From contig NZ_AUDG01000042.1 in assembly GCF_000425345.1 (NCBI RefSeq), forward strand, positions 1 through 38,510: DNA of 38,510 nt. The letters run 5' to 3'. Of this stretch, positions 8,438 to 19,053 are shown in pieces. The notes beneath the pieces were generated by a model. The model did no database searches, had not been told where the DNA came from, and saw only the letters and a program-made list of their open reading frames with translations. The DNA is from Rheinheimera baltica DSM 14885 (lineage in GTDB: Bacteria; Pseudomonadota; Gammaproteobacteria; Enterobacterales; Alteromonadaceae). Made by a program: the position numbers and the translations under genes. Position 1 is the stretch's first letter. Each line of letters starts with the position of its first letter.

Positions 8438-9181
8438 TTACCCGTGCTCAAGCATCAATGCATCGCTGATATCGGCATTATGATACACATTCTGCACATC
8501 GTCAGAGTCTTCCAGTTGGTCAATCATTTTGAAAAACGCTACGACAGATTTTTCATCTACTTCAGCCCGTGTTGCCGGTACTAAGGTAATATCTGCGCTA
8601 TCCGGATTAAAACCGGCTGCGCTCAAGGCCTGCTTCACATCACTGAACTCCTCAGGTGTTGTGAAGACTTCAACACTGCCGTCCGCTTCAGTAACGATAT
8701 CGTCGGCGCCAGCTTCAAGCGCGGCTTCCATCAAGGCATCTTCGTTCACCCCGGGTGCATACATCAATACACCACGCCGAGTAAATAAATACGCCACCGA
8801 GCCGCTCGTCCCCAGGCTTCCACCCGCTTTAGTGAACGCGTGGCGTACATCGGCTACCGTGCGCTTATGGTTATCCGTCATCGTTTCAACAATAACCGCA
8901 ACGCCATTGGGGCCGTATCCTTCGTATACCAGCTCTTCATAGTTTTCTGCATCACTGGCTCCGGCGCCACGCTTAATGGCCCGATCTATTGTGTCGCGGG
9001 TCATATTTTCAGATAAGGCTTTATCGACTGCTAAGCGTAAGCGTGGATTGGCAGTGACATCGGGGTTTTGCTTGGCAGCAACGGTAAGCTCACGGATTAT
9101 TTTAGTGAAGATTTTACTTTTTTTAGCATCCTGACGAGCCTTGCGATGCTTCATGTTCGCCCATTTACTATGGCCGGCCAT
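8438..9181 (-). CDS. yebC: YebC/TACO1-family translation factor or regulator
   Basis: The 247-residue protein starts [21 protein letters not shown], the invariant opening of the family (written here as its first part [15 protein letters not shown]). It has the usual three-domain length. Members have been described both as DNA-binding regulators and, more recently, as factors that relieve ribosome stalling at proline-rich stretches. The sequence does not tell which role applies. An AAGGAG site precedes the ATG. It heads the yebC-ruvC-ruvA-ruvB cluster, a conserved gammaproteobacterial neighbourhood. Confidence 0.95.
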   Translation of the reverse strand: MAGHSKWANMKHRKARQDAKKSKIFTKIIRELTVAAKQNPDVTANPRLRLAVDKALSENMTRDTIDRAIKRGAGASDAENYEELVYEGYGPNGVAVIVETMTDNHKRTVADVRHAFTKAGGSLGTSGSVAYLFTRRGVLMYAPGVNEDALMEAALEAGADDIVTEADGSVEVFTTPEEFSDVKQALSAAGFNPDSADITLVPATRAEVDEKSVVAFFKMIDQLEDSDDVQNVYHNADISDALMLEHG

Positions 9182-9197
9182 TAGTTACTCCTTAGTT

Positions 9198-9218
9198 GTG
9201 GCAGCATTAAGCTGCCAC
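9198..9218 (-). other. Perfect hairpin between aspS and yebC
   Basis: GTGGCAGC and GCTGCCAC form an 8-bp perfect stem with a 5-nt loop in the 67-nt aspS-yebC gap, ending 17 nt before the yebC ATG. No U-tract follows on the minus strand, so it is not a standard terminator. It may affect mRNA stability or partly attenuate transcription between the two genes. Confidence 0.45.
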
Positions 9219-9248
9219 GGTGTTGCTATTAACGCTGTGCCGTCGTAG

Positions 9249-11024
9249 TTACTGCTTAGCGACGACACTGATACCTAACTCTGCAAGTTGCGCTGGGTTA
9301 GCGGCACCAGGTGCATCTGTTAACGGACAAGCAGCTGTAGCTGTTTTAGGAAAGGCCATTACATCGCGAATTGATGTAGCACCCGTCATTAGCATCACTA
9401 AACGATCCAGGCCGAACGCTAAACCCGCATGTGGTGGCGCGCCGTACTTTAACGCTTCTAACAAGAAACCAAACTTTTCAGCCGCTTCTTCATCGCTAAT
9501 GCCTAGTAAGGTAAACACCTTTGCCTGCACATCGGCCGTATGAATACGCACCGAACCACCGCCTAATTCAGTGCCATTTAATACCATATCATAGGCATTA
9601 GATAGCAACGAACCTAACTGCAAATCGTTATTGGCTGTACTTAAAAAAGCCGAAGTGTCTAATGGCGAGGTGAACGGGTGATGCACAGCCGAGAAACTGC
9701 CATCATCGTTTTCTTCGAACATAGGGAAATCAACAACCCACAGTGGCTTCCAGCCCGGTTGCGTAATGCCTAAATCTTCGCCCAGCTTAAGACGCAATGC
9801 GCCCATCGCTTCACAGACTACCTTGTAGCTGTCTGCACCAAAGAATATTAAGTCACCATTAGCGGCATCGGTACGGGCAATAATGCTGGCAATAATGTCT
9901 GGCGTTAAAAACTTTGCCACCGGCGACTGCACACCATCACTTCCTGCAGCGACATCGTTTACCTTCATCCATGCCAAACCTTTAGCACCATAGATACCAA
10001 CAAAATTGGTGTAATTATCAATATCTTTGCGAGAAACTTTCTCTGCCGCGCCAGGTACTTTTAAGGCGACAACACGGCCCTTAGCATCGTTAGCCGGGCC
10101 CGAGAACACTTTAAACTCAACGTCTTTAAGTACATCGGCAACATCTACAAACTGCATGGGGTTACGTAAATCTGGCTTATCTGAACCGTACAAACGCATT
10201 GCTTCAAAGTAGGTCATACGCGGGAACTGGCCCAAATCGACGCTTAACAACTCGTTAAACATCTGATGAACCATTTTTTCCGTAACCTCAATCACTTGCT
10301 CAGATGTCATAAAAGAGGTTTCGATATCAATCTGAGTAAATTCTGGCTGACGGTCAGCGCGTAAATCTTCATCACGAAAGCATTTAACAATTTGGTAGTA
10401 GCGATCAAGCCCTGACATCATCAACAATTGTTTAAACAGTTGTGGGGACTGGGGCAGTGCAAAAAATTCACCTTTGTGCGTGCGGCTTGGTACCAGGTAA
10501 TCACGAGCGCCTTCCGGTGTAGCCTTGGTTAGGATGGGTGTTTCAACATCCATAAACCCATTACTGTCCATAAAGTTGCGCACAAAACTGGTCACTTTGG
10601 CGCGAAACTTCAACCGCTCGGTCATCATAGGACGACGCAAATCAAGATAGCGATACTTTAACCGCTGTTCTTCGCTATTGTTTTGATTAGAATCCAGTGG
10701 CAATGGCGCAGCTTTATTGAGGATAATCAGTTCGCTGGCATAGACTTCAACTTCGCCTGTTGCCATGTCTTTATTGATTTGTGAATCTGGACGCGCACGA
10801 ACCTGGCCAATAATCTGAATACAAAATTCGTTACGCAAGGTGTAAGCCACATCGAACAACTCTTTTAAACCTGGATCGCACACTACCTGCACCATACCTT
10901 CACGGTCGCGCAGGTCTAAGAAAATCAGTCCGCCCAGATCACGGCGGCGATTAACCCATCCGCATAAAGACACTTGTTGTTCAACATGTTGTGCGGTTAA
11001 TAAACCACAATAATGGCTACGCAT
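9249..11024 (-). CDS. aspS: Aspartyl-tRNA synthetase, class IIb
   Basis: The 591-residue protein matches the bacterial AspRS length (E. coli 590). It has an N-terminal OB anticodon-binding domain (about 1-105, including [11 protein letters not shown]) and the class II catalytic core. Motif 2 is [18 protein letters not shown], motif 3 [13 protein letters not shown], and a GAD insertion domain lies between them. It charges tRNA-Asp. GAAGGAAGG precedes the ATG and a promoter lies in the short gap to the upstream gene. Position next to yebC-ruvCAB is as in E. coli. Confidence 0.97.
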   Translation of the reverse strand: MRSHYCGLLTAQHVEQQVSLCGWVNRRRDLGGLIFLDLRDREGMVQVVCDPGLKELFDVAYTLRNEFCIQIIGQVRARPDSQINKDMATGEVEVYASELIILNKAAPLPLDSNQNNSEEQRLKYRYLDLRRPMMTERLKFRAKVTSFVRNFMDSNGFMDVETPILTKATPEGARDYLVPSRTHKGEFFALPQSPQLFKQLLMMSGLDRYYQIVKCFRDEDLRADRQPEFTQIDIETSFMTSEQVIEVTEKMVHQMFNELLSVDLGQFPRMTYFEAMRLYGSDKPDLRNPMQFVDVADVLKDVEFKVFSGPANDAKGRVVALKVPGAAEKVSRKDIDNYTNFVGIYGAKGLAWMKVNDVAAGSDGVQSPVAKFLTPDIIASIIARTDAANGDLIFFGADSYKVVCEAMGALRLKLGEDLGITQPGWKPLWVVDFPMFEENDDGSFSAVHHPFTSPLDTSAFLSTANNDLQLGSLLSNAYDMVLNGTELGGGSVRIHTADVQAKVFTLLGISDEEAAEKFGFLLEALKYGAPPHAGLAFGLDRLVMLMTGATSIRDVMAFPKTATAACPLTDAPGAANPAQLAELGISVVAKQ

Positions 11025-11072
11025 TAAACCTTCCTTCTACCTTGCTAATCAGCGGCACTAAAATGACGGCTA

Positions 11073-11100
11073 ATTATATAGAATTGACGCCTAATGTCAC
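11073..11100 (-). promoter_or_regulatory. Putative aspS promoter
   Basis: On the minus strand GTGACA (11100-11095) and a perfect TATAAT (11078-11073) are 16 nt apart, with the predicted start about 40 nt before the aspS ATG (11024). It fits entirely in the 83-nt gap, so aspS can be transcribed independently of the upstream diguanylate cyclase. Confidence 0.6.
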
Positions 11101-11107
11101 TGCCCGT

Positions 11108-13930
11108 TCACGAAAACCCCGCTTTAGAGAAACAGTACTGATTTTTGCCCTGCTGTTTGATCCGGTACATTAGACTATCCGCTACTTTTAATAATCTGGT
11201 GCAATCCGTGCCATCATCAGGATATACAGCAATACCTATACTGGCGCCAACCTGCACGTCACCAACAGACAACGTCATTGGCTCTGCCAGCTGAGATAAA
11301 ATTTTCTGGGCGGCGATAGCTGCATCATCCCGACTGAGCAGTCCAGTAAGTAAAATAACGAATTCATCTCCACCAAAGCGGGCAACCGTATCACTTTTAC
11401 GCACTTTCTCTTGTAAAATTCCAGCAAGCTTCAGCAATAACTCATCACCGGCATCATGACCATGTTCATCATTTACTTCTTTGAATCCATCTAAGTCAAT
11501 AAACAAGATGGCCAACAACTCATTGTGCCTTGCATGCTGCAACAATGCTTGTTCAATGCGCTCTTTAATCAGGCTTCGATTAGGTAATCCGGTTAACTCG
11601 TCATGTGTCGCCATAAAACGCATTTTTTGCTCTGCAAAACGGCGTAATCTAATTTCACGGCGTAATGACAGATTCCAAAGTACAAAAAATACAAGTAATA
11701 GCAGTGCAGCACCGCCTATCTGCCAGAACAACCTGTTTAGCTGCTCTTTATTAAGGCCTTGAGTAATCTGGAAATTAAACCACTTTTGATACAATTGCTG
11801 GCGCTCTTCTTTGCTAATACTACGCAGCCCCTTGTTAAGTATCTCCGCTAACGGCGCGTAATCATTGCGCACAGCTATAAGCGACGGAAAAGTCGGTAAA
11901 TCATCAAGGATCTGAATTCGCATATAAGCATGCCCAGGTTGACTTAGTATTTCTGTTAGCGCCTCAACAGAGTCCAGCACAAAATCAACTTCAGCATTTT
12001 CCAGCATCTCAAGCCCATTTAGCAAACTGGCAGCCGGTACCACATTAATTTGCGGATAAGTATTGTTCAGATGCTTCGCTAGTTGATAATCCTGATAAAC
12101 CGCAACTTTTTTGTTGTTTAGCTCAGCAGTACTTATAATATCAGGTGTGTTTCCCGGGCTTACTACAGCCCATTGTGTCGACCAAAATTCGTCTGTAAAT
12201 GAAGCAAAATTACGCCGCTCTTCACGTTCAGAAATATTGGCAATAATGTCAATTTTCTTTTGTTGTAAGTCCGTGAGCATTTGCTCAAAACTGCTGTAAA
12301 GTACAACCTCAACGTTTAGACTTAAGCGCTCACTTAGCAGATTAAACATATCCTCGGTTACACCTGCAGGCTCTCCGGCGTCGTTTGCAAATTCCATGGG
12401 GGGCCAGTTATTTAACATGCCAAGACGTAAGCCTTGATGTTGCTGTAACCACTCTGTCTCCTGCGGTGTTAGTGGAATGGTGTTACGAAAACTTGAAAAA
12501 TAATACAGACTCTTGTCCGGTATCCACTTCTGCTCTGCTTCAATTAATTTATCTAGCGACATTTCGCCAAAGCCACGCCGTATTTCTTCTGATAACACAG
12601 CATTATCTGCTGGGATTAGACTATAAATAGGTGCGGTCAAAGTCGTATCCGGCTGACTAATAAACATATTGGTCATATTAAGTTGCTGCAATCGCAGGGG
12701 AATGACTGCGGCAGCACCAAAAAACCCCTCAATGTCATGGCTTATTGTTGCATTGATCATTTGCACCAAATGTCGGTAACTAACAAATTCGATTGCAGGA
12801 TAGCGGCCTTTTAATTCTGCCAGATAAGGTGTGTTTTCAAACACCCCTATTTTTACTTGAGAAGAGGCGGTGAGTATGTTTTCTGCATTTTCGGTCAGCG
12901 TGAAGTACTGGGATTTAAACCCATACAGTTGATAGGCATTAACAACATTATCTGGCAGCGCGACGTGCACGGGGGCACCTATCACCACATCAATGCGGCC
13001 TTTTGCCAGGTTACGAATATTATTAAATGACGAATCTGGTACAAAGGTGACTTTACGCCCGGTAATCTCAGACCAATAACGCCATAAATCTATAAATAAA
13101 CCTTGGGCCTCTCCATTTTGAGCCACATGCATAAATGGCTGGTTGTTAATAGACAATCCCAGCAGCAGCGTATTTTCCTCGGCTTTAACCCCAAGCCAGC
13201 TGCGCTCTAGCTCTGTCATAAAACTGCGATCGAGTTTAGCCACTGCAGCTTGTAATTGTTGGCTTAGTTGTGCTTGTTGTGGCAGTAAAGCAAAAGCTAT
13301 CTCAACTGGCCTTAGCGTTAACCTGTTGTACAGCGGGAACATTATACTTAATTCTTCATGCCTTGGATGTTGCTCCGGTATTTTATCCAGCCCGGTAAAC
13401 GCTGCTAGCTTGCCGTCAAGCGCCGCCTGATACAACTCGGTCATATTAGAGAAGTACATAAAGTTGCCATCAGGCAGATGTTGCTTTAATGCATCCAGAT
13501 GCACAGTGTCTCGCACTACACCAATAACAAAGGGGCGTAAGTCAGTGAGTGAACTAATGCCGTTGAGATCTCGCCTGACATACACATTGCTGTAGGCTTC
13601 GACATTAAGGTTGATCAAATTGAAGCGGCTACTCCGCTCTGGCGTCCTGGCCATTGCGCCGTGAAAATGCACCTTGCCATCTTGCAGTAGTTTCAGTGTG
13701 TCAGGCCAGTCTGCAACAACAAATTCGATATTTATAGCAGAACGACGGGCCACTTCGCGCCAAAAATCTACAGCTAAACCGTCTATTTCATTGCGCTCAT
13801 TCATAAACATAAACGGGTAGGAGTCATTACTTAACGCTATCTGCATTTTGTCAGGCAAAGTCGCTTGCACACCTATGCTGCATAGCAGGTAAATAACAAA
13901 CAATAACCTAAAGACTGTTTTTACAACCAT
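11108..13930 (-). CDS. Diguanylate cyclase with three tandem periplasmic SBP-type sensor domains
   Basis: The 940-residue protein has a signal or anchor segment (about 1-23). Three regions resemble family-3 solute-binding domains: about 28-250, 255-480 and 495-720, each with IALSNDSYPFMFMN-, LLLGLSINNQPFMHV- or LRLGMLNNWPPMEFA-type openings. A membrane helix follows at 735-756, then a GGDEF domain. The GGDEF motif is at 853-857, with an RxxD inhibitory I-site at R844-D847. It should make c-di-GMP in response to periplasmic small molecules, probably amino acids or related compounds. It lies upstream of aspS on the same strand and divergent from yecE, within otherwise E. coli-like synteny. The ligand is unknown; the middle domain is the least certain. 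Confidence 0.85.
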   Translation of the reverse strand: MVVKTVFRLLFVIYLLCSIGVQATLPDKMQIALSNDSYPFMFMNERNEIDGLAVDFWREVARRSAINIEFVVADWPDTLKLLQDGKVHFHGAMARTPERSSRFNLINLNVEAYSNVYVRRDLNGISSLTDLRPFVIGVVRDTVHLDALKQHLPDGNFMYFSNMTELYQAALDGKLAAFTGLDKIPEQHPRHEELSIMFPLYNRLTLRPVEIAFALLPQQAQLSQQLQAAVAKLDRSFMTELERSWLGVKAEENTLLLGLSINNQPFMHVAQNGEAQGLFIDLWRYWSEITGRKVTFVPDSSFNNIRNLAKGRIDVVIGAPVHVALPDNVVNAYQLYGFKSQYFTLTENAENILTASSQVKIGVFENTPYLAELKGRYPAIEFVSYRHLVQMINATISHDIEGFFGAAAVIPLRLQQLNMTNMFISQPDTTLTAPIYSLIPADNAVLSEEIRRGFGEMSLDKLIEAEQKWIPDKSLYYFSSFRNTIPLTPQETEWLQQHQGLRLGMLNNWPPMEFANDAGEPAGVTEDMFNLLSERLSLNVEVVLYSSFEQMLTDLQQKKIDIIANISEREERRNFASFTDEFWSTQWAVVSPGNTPDIISTAELNNKKVAVYQDYQLAKHLNNTYPQINVVPAASLLNGLEMLENAEVDFVLDSVEALTEILSQPGHAYMRIQILDDLPTFPSLIAVRNDYAPLAEILNKGLRSISKEERQQLYQKWFNFQITQGLNKEQLNRLFWQIGGAALLLLVFFVLWNLSLRREIRLRRFAEQKMRFMATHDELTGLPNRSLIKERIEQALLQHARHNELLAILFIDLDGFKEVNDEHGHDAGDELLLKLAGILQEKVRKSDTVARFGGDEFVILLTGLLSRDDAAIAAQKILSQLAEPMTLSVGDVQVGASIGIAVYPDDGTDCTRLLKVADSLMYRIKQQGKNQYCFSKAGFS

Positions 13931-13997
13931 TATGATATAATTCCTGGCCGTTGAAACTTAGTTGTACGCCGTCACCGGTTTAAGGTCAAGTTCACCT

Positions 13998-14834
13998 ATG
14001 CTCTATCTTGGTTGCCCGGCTTGGGCTAGCTCGCAGTGGAAAGGCTCACTGTATGCTATTGATACTAAAGCAGCTGACTTCTTGTCAGTATATAGCCAGT
14101 ATTTCAATAGTGTCGAAGGAAACACCACTTTTTATGCCGACCCTACAGCAGATACCCTATTACGCTGGCAGCAACAGACGGCTGAAAATTTTCGATTTGT
14201 GCTAAAAGTGCCTCAACGTATCAGCCACCAAAATAGGGACGACAACATCGAATCCCTAATAGACTGGTTAAACAATTTAACCGTCTTAGAACACAAACTT
14301 GCCATGGTACATTTGCAATTACCTGCGCATTTTGGCCCAGACCGAATGGGGCAAATTAGTGCAATGGTTCAGCAAATTAGCCAACACCATCGCTGTGCAC
14401 TTGAAGTGCGCCATGCCGCATTTTTTGACAAAGCCGAACATGAAGTACAACTGCACCGGATGTTGCAGCACTATGGTGCTGAACGCGTGGTGTTTGACAG
14501 TAGAGCATTATTTTCAGTTACGCCTGACACCCCTGCATTGCTTGATGCACAAGCCAAGAAGCCAAGACTGCCGGTGCATGCGATAAGTTTTAGTCAAACC
14601 CCCATGCTAAGATTTATCGGTACTGACGACATGACGCTAAACAACAAATTTTACCAACCTTGGTTGCTAAAAGTCCGGCAATGGATGGATGAAGGCAAAA
14701 CCCCGTTTTGCTTTTTCCATACGCCTGATAACACCCTTGCACCTGAGCTATGCCGGCAATTTGCCGCCGCGCTGCAGTATCCACATCCCTGCAGAGATCC
14801 CTGGCCTGGCGAACAGCAGTTCAGCTTACTGTAG
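13998..14834 (+). CDS. yecE: YecE, DUF72-family protein
   Basis: From ATG 13998 the protein is 278 residues. It opens [14 protein letters not shown], like E. coli YecE MIYIGLPQWSHPKW, and shares [44 protein letters not shown] and [14 protein letters not shown]72 proteins adopt a TIM-barrel-like fold; their reaction is not established. An earlier in-frame TTG at 13962 would add 12 unlike residues and is rejected. The gene heads the plus-strand run into cmoA and cmoB, the same association as in E. coli. Confidence 0.9.
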   Translation: MLYLGCPAWASSQWKGSLYAIDTKAADFLSVYSQYFNSVEGNTTFYADPTADTLLRWQQQTAENFRFVLKVPQRISHQNRDDNIESLIDWLNNLTVLEHKLAMVHLQLPAHFGPDRMGQISAMVQQISQHHRCALEVRHAAFFDKAEHEVQLHRMLQHYGAERVVFDSRALFSVTPDTPALLDAQAKKPRLPVHAISFSQTPMLRFIGTDDMTLNNKFYQPWLLKVRQWMDEGKTPFCFFHTPDNTLAPELCRQFAAALQYPHPCRDPWPGEQQFSLL

Positions 14835-14889
14835 TGTTGCCAGCTTTTACGCTAAACTAACGCCACTTTTTACAGTCCCAACTCAAATT

Positions 14890-15615
14890 ATGCATAAAGA
14901 CGACATTTTTGCCGAACCGCTGACACAGGTACCTGACTTCTGTTTTGATGATCAGGTCGCTGAAGTATTTCCAGATATGATTCAGCGCTCAGTGCCGGGT
15001 TACCAAACCATTATTCAGACCATTGGTAAACTTACCAGCCGTTATCAACAGCCTGACAGCACCTATTATGATTTGGGTTGCTCTTTGGGTGCAGCGACGC
15101 TAGCGATGCGACGTAATATAAGCGCAGCTAACAGTACGCTGGTGGCGGTAGATAACAGTAAAGCAATGGTTGAGCGCTGTGAACGGCATTTGCAAGTGTT
15201 TCGCTCTGACGTACCAGTACAGGTGAAACTGGCTGACATTAGGCAGCAACCCATTGAAAATGCAGCAATAGTAGTAATTAATTTCACCCTACAATTTTTG
15301 CCACAAGCCGACCGAAGCGCCTTAATACAACGAATCTATCAGGGGCTTAAACCCGGTGGCGTGTTGATCTTATCAGAGAAATTTATCAGTGCCGACCACA
15401 CCGCAAATGAGCTGTTAATTGACCTGCACTATGAGTTTAAACGTGCTAATGGTTATAGCGAGCTTGAGATTAGCCAAAAACGCAGCGCACTTGAGAATGT
15501 AATGAAACCTGATACCTTGCAACAACATCAGCAGCGCCTGCAACAGGCCGGCTTTAGTAGCCAGACGCTATGGTTTCAGTGCTTTAACTTTTGCTCAATG
15601 TTAGCGATTAAATAA
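14890..15615 (+). CDS. cmoA: CmoA, carboxy-S-adenosyl-L-methionine synthase
   Basis: The 241-residue protein has the Rossmann methyltransferase motif [11 protein letters not shown] and the family stretches [19 protein letters not shown] (here [15 protein letters not shown]), NFTLQFL, LSEKF and [15 protein letters not shown]. It converts SAM and prephenate to carboxy-SAM, the donor used by CmoB to make 5-oxyacetyluridine at the tRNA wobble base. The frame is open upstream to 14689 inside yecE, but homology begins at MHKDDIF (14890). It is 55 nt after yecE and 8 nt before cmoB. Confidence 0.96.
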   Translation: MHKDDIFAEPLTQVPDFCFDDQVAEVFPDMIQRSVPGYQTIIQTIGKLTSRYQQPDSTYYDLGCSLGAATLAMRRNISAANSTLVAVDNSKAMVERCERHLQVFRSDVPVQVKLADIRQQPIENAAIVVINFTLQFLPQADRSALIQRIYQGLKPGGVLILSEKFISADHTANELLIDLHYEFKRANGYSELEISQKRSALENVMKPDTLQQHQQRLQQAGFSSQTLWFQCFNFCSMLAIK

Positions 15616-15623
15616 GGTTTCCT

Positions 15624-16589
15624 ATGCTCGACTTTACCTCCTTTTATGCCCAACTGGCGACCAACAAACTGCATCATTGGCTGGAAACATTACCCGCCCA
15701 ACTGGCAAACTGGAGCAAAGACGCTCTGCACGGTGACTTTAAGCAATGGCAAAAAGCAATTGCGCATCTGCCTGATACCACTGCCCAATACATTGAAATA
15801 AAACACAATGTTGAGTTTGGCAGTGCTGACGACATCAGTACCGGCGCCGCACAGCAAATTCAATATGTATTACAGCAATTGAAGCCATGGCGAAAAGGCC
15901 CGTTTACTATTCACGGCATCAACATTGATACCGAGTGGCGCTCCGATTTTAAGTGGGACCGGGTACTGCCGCATGTTGCACCATTACAACATCGATTTGT
16001 GCTAGATGTTGGCTGCGGTAGCGGGTATCACTTGTGGCGCATGCGCGGTGAAGGAGCAGAATTTGTGGTTGGCATTGACCCATCACAACTGTTTTATGCG
16101 CAGTTTCAGGCAATAAAACACTTTAACCCCGACCCAGCGGTTAATCTGATCCCAATTGGTATCGACGATATGCCCGCACTAAAACAGTTTGATACCGTGT
16201 TTTCCATGGGCGTGTTGTACCATCGGCGCTCACCATTGGATTTTCTGCAACAGCTTAAAAACCAGCTGCGCCCTGGCGGCGAATTAATCCTTGAAACGCT
16301 GGTGGTTGAAGGTGATGAAAACACCGTATTGGTGCCTGGCGAACGCTACGCCAAAATGCGCAATGTATGGTTTATACCCAGCGTGCAAGTACTAGTACAC
16401 TGGTTACAACGGCTGGGTTTTAGCAACGTGCGACTGGTCGATTTAAACCGCACGACGTTAGACGAGCAACGTAAAACGGCTTGGATGGAAAATGAAAGTT
16501 TAATTGATTTTCTGGACGCAACTGATCATAGTAAAACCATTGAAGGTTATCCGGCACCGCTACGCGCGGTGATCATTGCCAATAATTAA
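15624..16589 (+). CDS. cmoB: CmoB, tRNA U34 carboxymethyltransferase
   Basis: The 321-residue protein (E. coli 323) has a helical N-terminal domain and a Rossmann methyltransferase domain with [15 protein letters not shown] at about 126-140. The family motif [19 protein letters not shown] follows. It transfers the carboxymethyl group from carboxy-SAM to 5-hydroxyuridine-34 in tRNAs, giving cmo5U. AAGG precedes the ATG. It directly follows cmoA, its substrate supplier. Confidence 0.97.
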   Translation: MLDFTSFYAQLATNKLHHWLETLPAQLANWSKDALHGDFKQWQKAIAHLPDTTAQYIEIKHNVEFGSADDISTGAAQQIQYVLQQLKPWRKGPFTIHGINIDTEWRSDFKWDRVLPHVAPLQHRFVLDVGCGSGYHLWRMRGEGAEFVVGIDPSQLFYAQFQAIKHFNPDPAVNLIPIGIDDMPALKQFDTVFSMGVLYHRRSPLDFLQQLKNQLRPGGELILETLVVEGDENTVLVPGERYAKMRNVWFIPSVQVLVHWLQRLGFSNVRLVDLNRTTLDEQRKTAWMENESLIDFLDATDHSKTIEGYPAPLRAVIIANN

Positions 16590-16613
16590 TTGCGTTGGAG
16601 CCCTGCTACTTCT

Positions 16614-17510
16614 ATGCCCTACCGTCCCCGTTCAACCTTAGAGCAATGGCGCATTTTGCAAGCAGTAGTGGACGCAGGCGGCTATGCACAAGCTGCTGAG
16701 CGGCTTAATAAAAGCCAATCATCACTAAACCATGCGGTAGCTAAACTGCAAAGCCAACTTGGGGTTGAGCTGTTAGAGGTTCGCGGACGCAAAGCCCATT
16801 TGACCGCAGCTGGCGAAGTTATGCTACGCCGCTCACGTCTATTAACCCAACAAGTAGAAGATTTGGAATTACTGGCGTCGAATATTGATCAGGGCTGGGA
16901 GCCCGAAATACGGGTTGCAGTAGAACTGGCATACCCCCGTCATTTCTTAAACCAAGCACTGGCAGCATTTTACCCGTTAAGTCGGGGTAGCCGTATTCAA
17001 CTGATCGATAGCGTCATTACCGGCAGCGCAGAAATTATTCAGCAAAAAAGTGCCGATCTGGTCTTGGCGGCTTCCGCAATTATTCCCAAAGGCTATCTGG
17101 GTGAACCCTTGTGCGTTGTCCGCTTTATCCCAGTTACGGGCCGTGACAACACGCTCGCCGGAAAAGACAATATCGATCAAAATGAACTGAGCCAACACCT
17201 GCAGCTGGTGATCCGTGACACAGCAAAAAAACCCCAGGAAAATGCGGGTTGGCTGCGTGCAGAGCAACGTTGGACAGTGGATAATTTTTTTGAAGCAATA
17301 GACATTTTACAGATGGGTTTGGGATTTTGCTGGATCCCCGATTTTATGGTCGCCGACATAATAGCCACAGGTGCGCTGGTGCAGATTGACCTAAATCAGA
17401 ACAGTGAACGCGTAGCGGCTATATCGCTGGTAACGCCAAAAGAAGAAACACTGGGCCCCGGCAGTAAACAATTACGCCAGTTAATATTGGCTGCACATCA
17501 GAAAAACTGA
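16614..17510 (+). CDS. LysR-family transcriptional regulator
   Basis: From ATG 16614 the protein is 298 residues. The N-terminal winged helix-turn-helix is at about 10-70 (LEQWRILQAVVDAGGYAQAA, ERLNKSQSSLNHAVAKLQ, LGVELLEV). A C-terminal effector-binding domain of the periplasmic-binding-protein type runs from about 90 to 295. The open frame reaches back to a TTG immediately after the cmoB stop, but that would add eight unlike residues. No divergent partner gene is present, so the usual clue to its target is missing. It is followed 8 nt later by a small gene and may regulate it or be co-transcribed with it. Confidence 0.85.
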   Translation: MPYRPRSTLEQWRILQAVVDAGGYAQAAERLNKSQSSLNHAVAKLQSQLGVELLEVRGRKAHLTAAGEVMLRRSRLLTQQVEDLELLASNIDQGWEPEIRVAVELAYPRHFLNQALAAFYPLSRGSRIQLIDSVITGSAEIIQQKSADLVLAASAIIPKGYLGEPLCVVRFIPVTGRDNTLAGKDNIDQNELSQHLQLVIRDTAKKPQENAGWLRAEQRWTVDNFFEAIDILQMGLGFCWIPDFMVADIIATGALVQIDLNQNSERVAAISLVTPKEETLGPGSKQLRQLILAAHQKN

Positions 17511-17518
17511 GGCTGACT

Positions 17519-17923
17519 ATGCAACAACACGAAATAAGTACTTTAATGCAGGATGCATCCAATGACGCGATTCGCTTTGCAAAGGAACATCAGGTTGAAT
17601 TGGATAAATCACTCACTAGTTTGCTGTTAGTCGACCAGCTTTTGGCAGAACTTCATTCTCACGAGCAGGCAGCACCACATTCTGCTGAGATTATCTTTAC
17701 CCTATGCAACATTTTTGGTGCATATATCGGCCAGGTATTCATTGCGCATGTTGGTGGCCAGTGGCAATACAATCAGACGGATAAGAAAGCACCTTTTGTT
17801 TTTGTACAATTCAATGACAAAGAATTTCCTTTTGCATCAGTGTGTTACCATAAAATAACCCAAGATAACACGATCAGCTTAGCTAACTATATGAAGCAAG
17901 CTATGGCAAATGCTATGCAGTAA
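17519..17923 (+). CDS. Small conserved-type cytoplasmic protein of unknown function
   Basis: The 134-residue protein has no signal peptide or membrane helix. The first half is acidic and helical; the centre carries FGAYIGQVFIAHVGGQWQYN, then a strand-rich segment (FVFVQFNDKEFPFAS). The pattern of a Gly-rich helix followed by a GGxW strand faintly recalls DUF3806-like or immunity-like small proteins, which I cannot confirm. A GAGG site sits 7 nt before the ATG. It follows the LysR gene by 8 nt and ends about 80 nt before purM. Its function is not recognised. Confidence 0.7.
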   Translation: MQQHEISTLMQDASNDAIRFAKEHQVELDKSLTSLLLVDQLLAELHSHEQAAPHSAEIIFTLCNIFGAYIGQVFIAHVGGQWQYNQTDKKAPFVFVQFNDKEFPFASVCYHKITQDNTISLANYMKQAMANAMQ

Positions 17924-18001
17924 GGCTTTTGTCGGCGCCGTTATACAGGTAAAATGCCGCAAATCTTAAGCCTTTCCACTTTCAGCCATTCGAGGATAGC
18001 C

Positions 18002-19045
18002 GTGAGCGAGCAGAAAACATCTTTAAGCTACAAAGACGCCGGTGTCGATATTGACGCCGGAAACGCCCTAGTTGAACGCATCAAGGGTGCCGTAAAGCGT
18101 ACACGTCGTCCGGAAGTTATGGGTGGTTTGGGCGGTTTTGGTGCGCTGTGCCAAATCCCTGCAGGTTACAAAGAGCCCGTGCTCGTTTCAGGTACGGATG
18201 GTGTCGGTACAAAATTACGTTTAGCCATGGATCTAAAGCGCCACGATGGTGTTGGTATAGACTTAGTTGCCATGTGCGTTAATGATTTAGTTGTGCAAGG
18301 TGCTGAGCCCCTGTTTTTCCTCGATTACTATGCAACCGGCAAACTTGATGTTGACACTGCCAGTGCCGTCGTCAATGGCATTGCTGAAGGCTGTTTCCAA
18401 TCTGGCTGTTCATTAGTAGGCGGCGAAACTGCAGAAATGCCTGGCATGTATCATGGTGAAGATTATGATATCGCGGGCTTTTGTGTCGGCGTGGTAGAAA
18501 AAGCAGACATCATTGATGGTACAAAAGTGCAACCAGGCGATCAGATAATTGCCCTGGCGTCATCAGGCCCACATTCCAATGGTTTTTCGCTAATTCGTAA
18601 AGTGCTGGAAGTCAGTGGCCAATCTGCTGACACCGTTTTGGAAGGCAAATCTATTGCCGATCATTTACTCGAACCTACTCGTATATATGTGAAAAATTTG
18701 CTTAGTATGCTTAAGCAAACACCAGCGCACGCACTATGCCATATTACTGGTGGTGGTTTTTGGGAAAACATTCCTCGTGTATTGCCCGAAAATACTAAAG
18801 CGGTAATAGATGGCAAAAGCTGGCAATGGCCTGCCATATTTAACTGGCTGCAACAACAAGGCAATATTAGCCGCCATGAAATGTACCGCACCTTTAACTG
18901 TGGTGTTGGTATGATTGTTGTCGTGCCTAAAGATACGTTACCACAAGCACTTAGCCTAATTTCAGCTGCTGGCGAAACCGCTTGGCATCTGGGCGAAATT
19001 GCCGCGGCAGCAGCCGGTGATGAACTGGTCATTATTAACGAATAA
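18002..19045 (+). CDS. purM: PurM, phosphoribosylformylglycinamidine cyclo-ligase (AIR synthetase)
   Basis: The chosen GTG start at 18002 has a GAGGA site 5 nt upstream. It gives 347 residues, close to E. coli 345, beginning just before [20 protein letters not shown]. An upstream in-frame ATG at 17954 adds 16 residues with no homology. Family signatures include [47 protein letters not shown] and [16 protein letters not shown]. It uses ATP to close FGAM to AIR, the fifth step of purine synthesis. purN follows after 8 nt. Confidence 0.96.
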   Translation: MSEQKTSLSYKDAGVDIDAGNALVERIKGAVKRTRRPEVMGGLGGFGALCQIPAGYKEPVLVSGTDGVGTKLRLAMDLKRHDGVGIDLVAMCVNDLVVQGAEPLFFLDYYATGKLDVDTASAVVNGIAEGCFQSGCSLVGGETAEMPGMYHGEDYDIAGFCVGVVEKADIIDGTKVQPGDQIIALASSGPHSNGFSLIRKVLEVSGQSADTVLEGKSIADHLLEPTRIYVKNLLSMLKQTPAHALCHITGGGFWENIPRVLPENTKAVIDGKSWQWPAIFNWLQQQGNISRHEMYRTFNCGVGMIVVVPKDTLPQALSLISAAGETAWHLGEIAAAAAGDELVIINE

Positions 19046-19053
19046 GGCCACCG

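Noticed and set aside
13931-13961. TATAAT at 13936-13941 as a promoter for yecE
   Set aside because: No acceptable -35 hexamer at 16-18 nt spacing on the plus strand.
17950-17990. Possible PurR box upstream of purM (GCAAATCTTAAGCC)
   Set aside because: Only a weak match to the PurR consensus and not palindromic enough to call.
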